A program made the translations under genes and the position numbers. Below, piece after piece: positions 15,472 to 22,758 of a stretch of 38,488 bases of DNA. Where the stretch lies: assembly GCA_027489875.1 (NCBI GenBank), contig JAIXZE010000282.1, positions 1-38,488 on the forward strand, in the 5' to 3' direction. Numbering within the stretch: the stretch's first letter is position 1; the number at the start of each line of letters is the position of its first letter. Origin of the DNA: Verrucomicrobiales bacterium (GTDB taxonomy: Bacteria; Verrucomicrobiota; Verrucomicrobiia; Limisphaerales; UBA9464). Below the pieces are notes generated by a model. That model had not been told where the DNA came from. It saw nothing but the letters and a program-made list of their open reading frames with translations, and made no database searches.

Positions 15472-15854
15472 AGGAACCGTACTGGCTGACTCTGGAAGAG
15501 TGCCTTGCGCTGCATGACATGATGCTATCGCAGTATGGCGGACTCGCCGGGCTCCGGGATGAAGGCCTGTTGCGCTCCGCATTGGCGAAGCCCAAGCAGC
15601 TCTTTCATTACGGAAAGTCCACGCTGGCCACCCTGGCAGCCGCCTACACCGCAGGCGTCATCCGCAACCATCCATTCCTCGACGGCAACAAGCGCACGGG
15701 GTTCATGATGGGCGCTGGCTTCCTGGAAAGGAATGGCGACATGTTCGATGCGACCGAAGCCGAGGCCGCGCTGTTTACCTTGGCGCTGGCCGCCGGTGAA
15801 ATGACCGAATCCGCTTACGCCGATTGGCTCGCCGCCAACTCCAGGCGGGATTGA
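15468..15854 (+). CDS. doc: Doc-type toxin (Fic/Doc family)
   Basis: The 128-residue protein matches death-on-curing toxins in length and motifs: an N-terminal LTLEECLALHDMML helix, YGGLAGLRDEGLLRSAL, and the catalytic loop HPFLDGNKRT at about residues 67-76. Doc toxins carry HxFx(D/N)(A/G)NKR in place of the Fic HxFxxGNGR motif; the characterised P1 Doc phosphorylates and inactivates EF-Tu. The catalytic His and Asn-Lys-Arg are intact, so the toxin looks active. The antitoxin here is AbrB/MazE-type, not Phd, a pairing that occurs in other bacteria. No mobile-element genes adjoin the pair. Confidence 0.93.
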   Translation: MKEPYWLTLEECLALHDMMLSQYGGLAGLRDEGLLRSALAKPKQLFHYGKSTLATLAAAYTAGVIRNHPFLDGNKRTGFMMGAGFLERNGDMFDATEAEAALFTLALAAGEMTESAYADWLAANSRRD

Positions 15855-16079
15855 GCACGGCGAGCGCCCGCCCGCATCCCTCTTCACCGCTTGGAGTGGG
15901 ACAAAACTCAACGCTCGCAAGGACGGGCAGGCATACCGGACGGGGCTACCTTCCTTACTCTTTCGTTCCTTTCGGCAGAACCCGTGCCCTTTGCGGCTTT
16001 GCGGCTTTTCCCTCCATTCCCTTCAACGGAAGGCAGTGAAGACAAAGCCGCCAAGCCTCGAAGGGGAAGGCAACGAAAT

Positions 16080-16146
16080 CTGTCGCCCCGCTGGGGCTGG
16101 GGACTCACGGGTGCGTGGGTCCAACGGCGGACGCCGTGGGCTACCC
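16080..16146 (+). repeat. Palindromic intergenic repeat family B, copy 5
   Basis: CTGTCGCCCCGCTGGGGCTG is followed by a shortened spacer and CGGACGCCGTGGGCTAC, the hairpin block with one degraded arm. The third hairpin seen in the other copies is missing; a family D repeat begins a few bases later. Confidence 0.7.
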
Positions 16147-16152
16147 TCCAAC

Positions 16153-16217
16153 GGGGCGGCAACGTCCTCGTTGCCATCTCTCGCCTTTTCCCGAGGGGAT
16201 GAGGACATCGCCACCCC
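16153..16217. repeat. Solitary copy of the family D palindrome
   Basis: GGGGCGGCAACGTCCTCGTT at 16153-16172 and GATGAGGACATCGCCACCCC at 16198-16217 are the two arms of the unit forming the tandem array at 20731-21083, here in the opposite order with a 24-base centre. The same repeat family therefore flanks the DUF1080 gene on both sides. Confidence 0.75.
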
Positions 16218-16280
16218 GTTCCAATTCTCAAACGGGGGTCGTGTCAAGATGCGCCCGTTGAGCCCGAGCCACGAAACTGT

Positions 16281-16389
16281 AGGCCGGGTGCCCTCACCCG
16301 GCGTTGAGAGGGATTTGAACGAAGCCGCGCCGCGTGGGGACACGCGGCCTACAACCTCCATCGCTGCAGGCCGGGTGCCCTCACCCGGC
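16281..16389. repeat. Three consecutive GC-rich hairpins upstream of the DUF1080 gene
   Basis: GCCGGGTG-CCCT-CACCCGGC occurs exactly twice, at 16283-16302 and 16370-16389; between them GCCGCGTG-GGGA-CACGCGGC lies at 16329-16348. All three stems are perfect 8-mers with 4-base loops, spaced by about 20-26 bases. The last ends 61 bases before the start codon, so the hairpins may lie in the 5' untranslated region. Confidence 0.8.
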
Positions 16390-16450
16390 GCCTCTCCATT
16401 TCCGGGTTCGCCCGGCGCGCCGTCGTCTGCCAACCTCCCCGCATCGACCG

Positions 16451-19400
16451 ATGAACACGTCTTCGATCCTCCGTATCCTGTCGGTGCTCGCGTTGGCTGC
16501 TGGACTTCAAGCCGCGCCGCCGCCGCCGCCCGGCCCCGGCGTGACATCCCTCTTCGACGGCAAGTCCCTCGCCGGCTGGGAGGGCGCGCCCAAGCTGTGG
16601 AAGGTCGTCGATGGCGTCATCGTGGGCGGATCCCTCACCGAGCAGATCCCCCAGAACGAGTTCCTCGCCACCGAACGCCGCTACACCAACTTCGTCCTGC
16701 GCCTCCAGTTCCGCCTGCGCGGCGGTGCCGGCTTCATCAACTCCGGCGTCCAGATCCGGTCGGAACGCGTCCCCAACAACTCCGAGATGTCCGGTTACCA
16801 GTGCGACATCGGAGAACCCAACTGGTGGGGCAGCCTCTACGACGAATCACGCCGCAACAAGGTGCTCGCCTGGTCCGACATCGCCGCCCTCGACAAGGTC
16901 ATCCGACGCAACGAATGGAACGACTACGTCATCGTCGCCGATGGTGCCCGCGTCGCCACCTGGATCAACGGCGTCCAGGGCGTGGACTATTACGAACCCG
17001 ACCCAGCCATTGCCGGGTTGGGAGGACGCATCGGGTTCCAGGTGCACGGAGGCGGGGCTGCCGAAGGCTCGTTCCGCAACGTCACCATCGAGGAACTGCC
17101 CCTGCGCCCGAAGAACCCGGCGCCCGCCGAGCCACCCGCACCGCCCAAGCCCTCGCCCCTCGCTCCCGAGGAACAGGCGCGCACCTTCTCGGTGCCGCCC
17201 GGCTTCTCGGTTGAACTCGTCGCCGCCGAACCCGACGGCGGGAAGTTCGTCCCCCTCGTTTTCGACGCCGCCGGGCGCCTGTGGACCTCCACGGCCCTTG
17301 ATTACCCCATCGACGCCAACGAATCACCCGCCGAGGCCAAGGCGCTGTTCGCCGGCGGCGGAAAGGATCGGATCCTGGTCTTCGACACACCAACCGCTCC
17401 GGGCCGCCAGAAGGCCCGCGTGTTCGCGGAGGGCCTGGCCATGCCGCTGGGAATCCTGCCCTACAAGGACGGGGTGTACGCCCAGTACGGCACCGAGGTC
17501 CGGTTCTACCGCGACACCGACGGCGACGGTCGCGCGGACCGTCACGAAGCGATCCTCACCGGATTCGGCATCGAGGATTCCCACCTCTTTCCGCACCAGT
17601 TCACCCGGTTGCCGGGGAACTGGCTGATGCTGGCGCAGGGCGCGTTCAACAGTTCGAAGGTCCAGTCGCCGGACGGCACGACCACGACCTTCAACAAGAC
17701 CAAGCTCGCGCGCTTCCGACCGGACGGCACCCGTTTCGAGACCGTCGGGTGGGGTCCCTGCAACATCTGGGGACTCGTGTTCGATCGCCAGGGCGAACTC
17801 TTCATCCAGGAAGCCAACGACCAGGGCTGGCCGCTGATGCCCTTCCTTGAAGCCGGTTCCTACCCGCTCTGCGGCGATGATGTCCCGCGTCCGTACGCCC
17901 CGCCCTTCCCCAAGACCGGCGAACGCGAAATGGGCGGTACCGGCCTCTCCGGTCTCGCACTCAGTGAAGGCGGTAATGCCTTCCCCGGCCCATGGCGCGA
18001 CGTCTTCTTCGTGGCGAATCCCATCACCCGGAAGATCCAGGCCATCCGCGTCCATCGCGGCACCCAATCCGCGAATCCCGACGACGCCACCAACGGCTGG
18101 CAACTGGAGCACCTGCCCGATTTCCTGTTGAGCAGCGATCCGTGGTTCCGGCCGATCGCGATCTCGATTGGCCCCGACGGCTGCCTCTACATCGTCGACT
18201 GGTACAATCAGGTCATCTCGCACAACGAGGTTTCCCGCAGTCACCCGGAACGCGACAAGCTCCGCGGCCGCATCTGGCGGGTGCGTCATGAATCACAGCC
18301 GCAGCGCACGGCGATCCCCGATCTTGCCCGCATCCCGGAGCGCGAACTGCTTGCCGCCCTGTCCGCTCCCAGCACCTGGGAAGCCCAGACCGCCTGGCAA
18401 CAGATCATCGACCGCAACCTGCGCGGACTCGCGCCCGACCTCACCCGCCTGTTCGAGGATCTCGCCCAACCTTCCGACGTCCGTATCCGGGCCCTGTGGG
18501 CACTGGAAGGCCTCCGCGGTCAGGAAGCCGGAAGCCTGGAACGCGCCTTCGACAACACCCGTTCCCGCGCCCTCCGCCGCGAGATTCTCCGCGTCCATGC
18601 CGACGCCGGATTCCCCACCGAATCCGTCCTCACCTTTGCCTCCCGCGCATTGGCCGATCCGGACCGCCTCGTCCGACAGGAATCCATCCGTTCGCTGTCG
18701 CGCCTGATCGACACCGTGGCTGCGAACCCCGCCCCGGCCCCGGGCGATCGCGACCAGGCCTACCGTGCGCTGGCGATCCTGTTGCAGTCGGCGGCCAGCG
18801 CGACGCCCGCCGACTGGTCCCGCGCTCCCGGGTTCTTCCGCGACTTCGAACGTTATCTGGTCCGCGTGGCCCTTGAACCCCATCGCGGAGCCGTCCTGAC
18901 CTACATCGATCAGGAAAGCCGTCCGCTCGCCCGCGAAGCCCGCGCCCTCGGTGCCCTCATTGCCGCGGGGCCTGAAGGTGCCCAACGCCTCGCCCGCATC
19001 CTGCCCAGCCTCGACCGTTCCCTCTCGACCGAGGAACTGCTCCTGATTGCCTCGGTTCCCGACGAACCCGCGGCCCGCGCCGCCATCGAGGCCGCGCTCG
19101 CCCTTCCCGCGACCCTTCAACTCCTGCACGACCAGCGCGCCCGCCTCGGCAACCTCCAGACCCTCACGCCACTCATCGCCGACGCCGCCCGCAAACTCCT
19201 CCGCAACCAGACGACCGACGCCAACGCCGACCTGTTGCTGCGCCTTGCCACCGCCTTCCGCCTGCAAACGCTCGAACCCGAGATTGCCGCCATCGCCACC
19301 ACCCCGAAGCTTCCTGCCGCCCGCCAACTCGCCGCCCTCCGCGCGCTGCGCGAAACTGGTTCCACCCGCATCGACCTCTTCGGCCAGTTCGCCACATCGA

Positions 19401-20737
19401 CCGACGAAAACGTCCGCAAGGAAGCCATCGCGGCCATCGCCGCGGCCAAGTCCGAGGAAGCCCTTCCTGCACTCCTCCGCCTCTGGCCCGACCTCGGCCC
19501 TGCGCTCCGCAAGAATGTCGTCGACCGCCTGGCCTCCTCTCCCGAATCCGCCCGTCGCCTCGTCGCTGCCATCCAGGCCGTGGACATTCCCAAGGAGGAC
19601 CTCGACGGCTACGCCCTCGACAAGCTTGCGGCCGTCCTGCCCTCCGACGCCTTCGTCGGTCAACTCCAGAAGGAACTCGGCGGATTCCTCCGCCCGGTGA
19701 TGCGCTTCAACGGGGCCGAGGAAGCACGGATCGAGGACACCCTCGAACTGCCCGGTCCGTTCACCGCCGAGGCCTGGGTCCGGATGGAACCCGGCCTCTC
19801 GAACGCCGATTCGATCCTCGGCGGTCCCGGCATCGACCTGAACTTCTACGGCGGTGTGTTCCGCGTGTGGACGGCGGCGCCGCACAACGACATCGTCGTG
19901 GCCAGCAAGCCCACCGTTCCCGAGGCGTGGACCCACCTCGCCGTCACGCGCGATGCCACCGGCATCTTCCGGATCTACGTGAACGGCGAACTGGACCGCG
20001 CCAGCAAGGCTGCCGAGCCCAAGCCCCTCGCCGGACTGCGTCCGGCCGGTTCCACCGCTGCGGGCGGCACCGCCGGCGACTTTCTCGAACTGCGCGTCTG
20101 GAACGTCTGCCGCTCCGCCGACGAGATCCGGGCCACCGCCAACCTCGCCCTCAAGCCCGGCACCCCGGGTCTCGTGTACCACGGCCACGGCGAATCGTGG
20201 GGACGCCTCGGTTCCGGAGCGCGCATCGAGCGCACCGGCGATCTGCCGCCGGTCCAATCCGAACAGGAAGCCGCAAGCCTCCTCGCGCGCTTCGACCACT
20301 TCCGCGCGCTCGCCGCGAAGCCGGGGGATGTCGGCCGCGGCCGGACCGTCTTCAACGGCCTTTGCGGCACCTGTCACGCTGTCCAGGGCCAGGGCGGGAA
20401 GATCGGACCCGCCCTCGATGGTGCCGGCGTCCACGGCAACGAAGCCCTGTTGCGAAACATCCTCACCCCGAATGCCGCGATGGAAGCCGGCTACCGCCGC
20501 TACCGCATCGAGACCACCGACGGCGAAGTCCACGAAGGCCTGCTGGCTGCGTCCGATGGCGAAAGCCTGACCCTGCGCCAACCCTCCACCGAGGACCGTC
20601 GGTTTCCCCGTTCCGAGGTCCGACGCTCGGCCTTCCTCAAGGGTTCCGTGATGCCCGAGGGCCTGCTCGATGCGGTGCCACCCGCGGAGGTTTCCGACCT
20701 CTTCGCCTATCTCCGCACCCTCGGCACCGGGCGATGA
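16451..20737 (+). CDS. DUF1080-propeller-HEAT-LamG-cytochrome c fusion protein
   Basis: This 1428-residue exported protein has five parts. A signal peptide (1-21) is followed by a Pro run. Residues about 31-215 are a DUF1080 (3-keto-disaccharide hydrolase) domain with SLFDGKSLAGW and NSGVQIRS. Residues about 246-615 are the Planctomycetes/Verrucomicrobia membrane-bound dehydrogenase-type beta-propeller, starting PPGFSVELVAAEP. Helical HEAT-like repeats span about 620-1075. A LamG/concanavalin-like domain covers about 1086-1245. The C-terminus is the Pirellula/Verrucomicrobium-type haem-binding domain with one CGTCH site near 1305. Such proteins are thought to act outside the cytoplasm on carbohydrates with electron transfer; the exact reaction is unknown. 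The start is set by the signal peptide, with no Shine-Dalgarno. The stop codon lies inside the first unit of the downstream tandem repeat. Confidence 0.95.
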   Translation: MNTSSILRILSVLALAAGLQAAPPPPPGPGVTSLFDGKSLAGWEGAPKLWKVVDGVIVGGSLTEQIPQNEFLATERRYTNFVLRLQFRLRGGAGFINSGVQIRSERVPNNSEMSGYQCDIGEPNWWGSLYDESRRNKVLAWSDIAALDKVIRRNEWNDYVIVADGARVATWINGVQGVDYYEPDPAIAGLGGRIGFQVHGGGAAEGSFRNVTIEELPLRPKNPAPAEPPAPPKPSPLAPEEQARTFSVPPGFSVELVAAEPDGGKFVPLVFDAAGRLWTSTALDYPIDANESPAEAKALFAGGGKDRILVFDTPTAPGRQKARVFAEGLAMPLGILPYKDGVYAQYGTEVRFYRDTDGDGRADRHEAILTGFGIEDSHLFPHQFTRLPGNWLMLAQGAFNSSKVQSPDGTTTTFNKTKLARFRPDGTRFETVGWGPCNIWGLVFDRQGELFIQEANDQGWPLMPFLEAGSYPLCGDDVPRPYAPPFPKTGEREMGGTGLSGLALSEGGNAFPGPWRDVFFVANPITRKIQAIRVHRGTQSANPDDATNGWQLEHLPDFLLSSDPWFRPIAISIGPDGCLYIVDWYNQVISHNEVSRSHPERDKLRGRIWRVRHESQPQRTAIPDLARIPERELLAALSAPSTWEAQTAWQQIIDRNLRGLAPDLTRLFEDLAQPSDVRIRALWALEGLRGQEAGSLERAFDNTRSRALRREILRVHADAGFPTESVLTFASRALADPDRLVRQESIRSLSRLIDTVAANPAPAPGDRDQAYRALAILLQSAASATPADWSRAPGFFRDFERYLVRVALEPHRGAVLTYIDQESRPLAREARALGALIAAGPEGAQRLARILPSLDRSLSTEELLLIASVPDEPAARAAIEAALALPATLQLLHDQRARLGNLQTLTPLIADAARKLLRNQTTDANADLLLRLATAFRLQTLEPEIAAIATTPKLPAARQLAALRALRETGSTRIDLFGQFATSTDENVRKEAIAAIAAAKSEEALPALLRLWPDLGPALRKNVVDRLASSPESARRLVAAIQAVDIPKEDLDGYALDKLAAVLPSDAFVGQLQKELGGFLRPVMRFNGAEEARIEDTLELPGPFTAEAWVRMEPGLSNADSILGGPGIDLNFYGGVFRVWTAAPHNDIVVASKPTVPEAWTHLAVTRDATGIFRIYVNGELDRASKAAEPKPLAGLRPAGSTAAGGTAGDFLELRVWNVCRSADEIRATANLALKPGTPGLVYHGHGESWGRLGSGARIERTGDLPPVQSEQEAASLLARFDHFRALAAKPGDVGRGRTVFNGLCGTCHAVQGQGGKIGPALDGAGVHGNEALLRNILTPNAAMEAGYRRYRIETTDGEVHEGLLAASDGESLTLRQPSTEDRRFPRSEVRRSAFLKGSVMPEGLLDAVPPAEVSDLFAYLRTLGTGR

Positions 20738-21083
20738 GGACATCGCCACCCCACCCATGGACGGGGCCGCGACGTCCTCGTCGCAACCCCAAAAGCCCCT
20801 CCCCAAGGCGATGAGGACATCGCCACCCCACCCATGGACGGGGCCGCGAGGTCCTCGTCGCAACCCCAAAGCTCCTCCCCAAGGCGATGAGGACATCGCC
20901 ACCCCACCCATGGACGGGGACGCGACGTCCTCGTCGCACCCTCAAAGCCCCTCCCCAAGGCGATGAGGACATCGCCACCCCGCTCAAAGACGGGGCCGCG
21001 ACGTCCTCGTCGCACCCCCAAAGCCCCTCCCCAAGGCGATGAGGACATCGCCACCCCACTCATGGACGGGGACGCGACGTCCT
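20731..21083. repeat. Tandem array of 76-base palindromic units (family D)
   Basis: Five units begin with GCGATGAGGACATCGCCACC at 20731, 20808, 20884, 20960 and 21036 (period 77, 76, 76, 76). Each unit has a second arm GGGGCCGCGACGTCCTCGTC that pairs imperfectly with the first around a loop such as ACCCATGGAC, followed by an A/C-rich spacer. The array fills the space between two convergent genes: the first unit contains the stop TGA of the DUF1080 gene (20735-20737), and the last arm runs to 21083, inside the stop TAG of the phosphatase gene (21082-21084). Confidence 0.92.
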
Positions 21084-22572
21084 ACGCCCAGGCGTACTCG
21101 AACAACCGCTCCGCGCTTTCCGGGTCCGGCACGTACTCCGCCACCAATGCCTCCTGCCGGTTCCGGAAGCCCACCCCCGCGAACCCCAGGTAACGCTCGA
21201 AAACATCGGTGTTCTGGATGATTCCCCGGAAAGCCGCCGCACCCGGACCCCGGCTCAGGATCGGTACCAGATCCGACGTGTGCGCCGTGCTCGTGAACCC
21301 AATCCCCGTGTGGTTGGCCAACACCTGCCCCACCGCCGCCACATCCGACGCCATCACCTCGAACAGGGCATACCCCTTCTTCTTCAGGAACGGCTCCAGC
21401 AACTCGCGACGCCGTGTCGAAATCAGGTAACCCGTCGCCTCGAACATCGCCTTGGCATAGGCCTCGGGCGTCTCTGTCAGCAGAACCTTCTTGGCGATCT
21501 CCGGAACCGATTGCCGGATCGAAAGCAGGTTCCGGAACAACTGGTTGCTCTTTCCGTAATCCTCGCCCATCCCGTTCAAGCCCGGGTTCCCCGTGGCATG
21601 ATCGGTTGTCACGATCACCAGCGTCCCCGGATGTTCGCGCTGGAACTCGAGGGCCTCATCGAGGGCCTCGTCAAACGCGATCATCTCGCGGATCGCCGCC
21701 GCCGCGTCATTGTTGTGGCAGCCCTGATCCACACGACCGCCCTCCACCTGCAGGACGAACCGTTCCTCCCGCGCCAACCGCTTCAAGGCCGTCCGCGTCA
21801 TCGCCGCCAGCGACGGCACCGCATCCACTTTCGTCACCCCGCCTTCGATATCCACCACGTAGGGCAAATGACTGCCGGTGAAAATGCCGAGAAGTGGCCC
21901 GTCCACGGGTGCCGACTTCAACTCCTCCGCCTTCTCCATCACCGCGTATCCCGCCTTCCGGAACTCACCCTTCAGGTCTCGCTTGTCCTTGCGTGCCTCC
22001 TTCTCGAAGTGCTTCCGGCCGCCCCCCAGCAGGACCTCGACCCGGCGCTCGAAATACTGCGCCGCGATCTCATCCACGTCGTTCCGGCTCTTCGTACACG
22101 CCGCAAATCCCGCCGGTGTGGCGTGCGTCAGCTCGGTCGTGGTCACCAACCCGCGCTTCCATCCCGCCGCACCCAGCAGTTCGTAGAGCGTGACCAACTT
22201 CGTTCCCGTCGAACTCTGGTTCACCTTCCCGTTCGGAATCCGGACTCCGGAACCCCAAGCCGACGACGACGCCGAGGAATCCGTGACGATCGAGTTCTGC
22301 GAGCGCACGTCCATCAACCCGTAGTTCGTGCCTTCGCGCCGGATCATCGAAAGCCACGTCAACTCGCGGTGCCGTGTCAGGTGGGAGTAATGGTTCGCAC
22401 AGGCCACGATGCCCGAGCCCATCCCATCTGCCACGAGGTGGATGATGTGGCGCGGGGTCTCCGACGGCAGCGACACGGGCCGCTGGCGGCCTTCCGGCCT
22501 CACCGCACAACCCGCTACCGCCACCGGTCCGGCGGCTGCCAATCCCTTGATGAATCCTCGACGCGACTTCAT
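21082..22572 (-). CDS. Tat-exported alkaline phosphatase, probable lipoprotein
   Basis: The 496-residue protein is a PhoA-type alkaline phosphatase, a periplasmic or surface enzyme that releases phosphate from monoesters using two Zn and one Mg. Visible motifs are the metal-binding VADGMGSG (Asp49), the nucleophile in VTDSSASSSAWGSG (Ser99), HATPAGFAA, the EGGRVDQGCHNND metal cluster, VTTDHATGN and STAHTSDLVP. The N-terminus carries a twin-arginine motif (SRRGFIK, residues 3-9) followed by a lipobox-like AVAGC (Cys22), so it is probably exported folded through Tat and lipidated. ATG 22572 is chosen because it directly precedes the Tat signal; a longer frame from 22653 adds residues that do not fit. 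It is convergent with the DUF1080 gene across the tandem repeat array. Confidence 0.94.
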   Translation of the reverse strand: MKSRRGFIKGLAAAGPVAVAGCAVRPEGRQRPVSLPSETPRHIIHLVADGMGSGIVACANHYSHLTRHRELTWLSMIRREGTNYGLMDVRSQNSIVTDSSASSSAWGSGVRIPNGKVNQSSTGTKLVTLYELLGAAGWKRGLVTTTELTHATPAGFAACTKSRNDVDEIAAQYFERRVEVLLGGGRKHFEKEARKDKRDLKGEFRKAGYAVMEKAEELKSAPVDGPLLGIFTGSHLPYVVDIEGGVTKVDAVPSLAAMTRTALKRLAREERFVLQVEGGRVDQGCHNNDAAAAIREMIAFDEALDEALEFQREHPGTLVIVTTDHATGNPGLNGMGEDYGKSNQLFRNLLSIRQSVPEIAKKVLLTETPEAYAKAMFEATGYLISTRRRELLEPFLKKKGYALFEVMASDVAAVGQVLANHTGIGFTSTAHTSDLVPILSRGPGAAAFRGIIQNTDVFERYLGFAGVGFRNRQEALVAEYVPDPESAERLFEYAWA

Positions 22573-22702
22573 GTGAACGCGTCCAGCATAACGCGGAGGG
22601 TCGCCATTGGCGGAAGCGAAAATCCCGCCACACGGTTGCGGAAGTGCAACCACCCCGTGAACTCCTTGCGACGTGCCGGAGACTCCTGCGCCTGTACCAA
22701 CG

Positions 22703-22740
22703 AAAAAGGCCCGGCCCTGCGTTCGTCGCAGGACCGGGCC
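22703..22740 (-). terminator. Intrinsic terminator of the duplicated beta-helix gene
   Basis: On the minus strand, 19 bases after the stop at 22759, GGCCCGGTCCTGCG pairs with CGCAGGGCCGGGCC (one mismatch) around loop ACGAA and is followed directly by TTTTT. It fits Rho-independent termination and separates this gene from the phosphatase gene. Confidence 0.88.
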
Positions 22741-22758
22741 GTGGAAGACTGAAAGGCT

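Larger units (their letters stand above)
15855..16450. other. Gene-free region carrying several repeat families
   Basis: About 600 bases with no supported gene. Its left part (15855-16080) has only short, unconvincing frames and low-complexity GCGGCTTTGCGGCTTTTCCC-like sequence. The right part holds a family B repeat (16080-16146), a family D palindrome pair (16153-16217) and three hairpins (16283-16389) directly upstream of the DUF1080 gene. No promoter is obvious. Confidence 0.65.

Noticed and set aside
18293..20911. 872-residue open frame on the minus strand opposite the DUF1080 fusion gene
   Set aside because: Antisense to recognised HEAT, LamG and cytochrome domains, Gly/Glu/Val-rich, and it starts inside the tandem repeat array, so it is a shadow.
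20637..21059. Small frames with repeated GDEDIATP or MSSSPWGGA strings in the tandem array
   Set aside because: Direct translation of the 76-base repeat unit; no start signal and no independent evidence of coding.
20731..21083. Possible CRISPR array
   Set aside because: The period is 76 bases and nearly the entire unit, including the supposed spacer, is conserved; no cas genes are present.
21280..22752. 490-residue plus-strand frame opposite alkaline phosphatase
   Set aside because: The minus strand carries every alkaline phosphatase motif; this frame is an Arg/His-rich antisense artefact.
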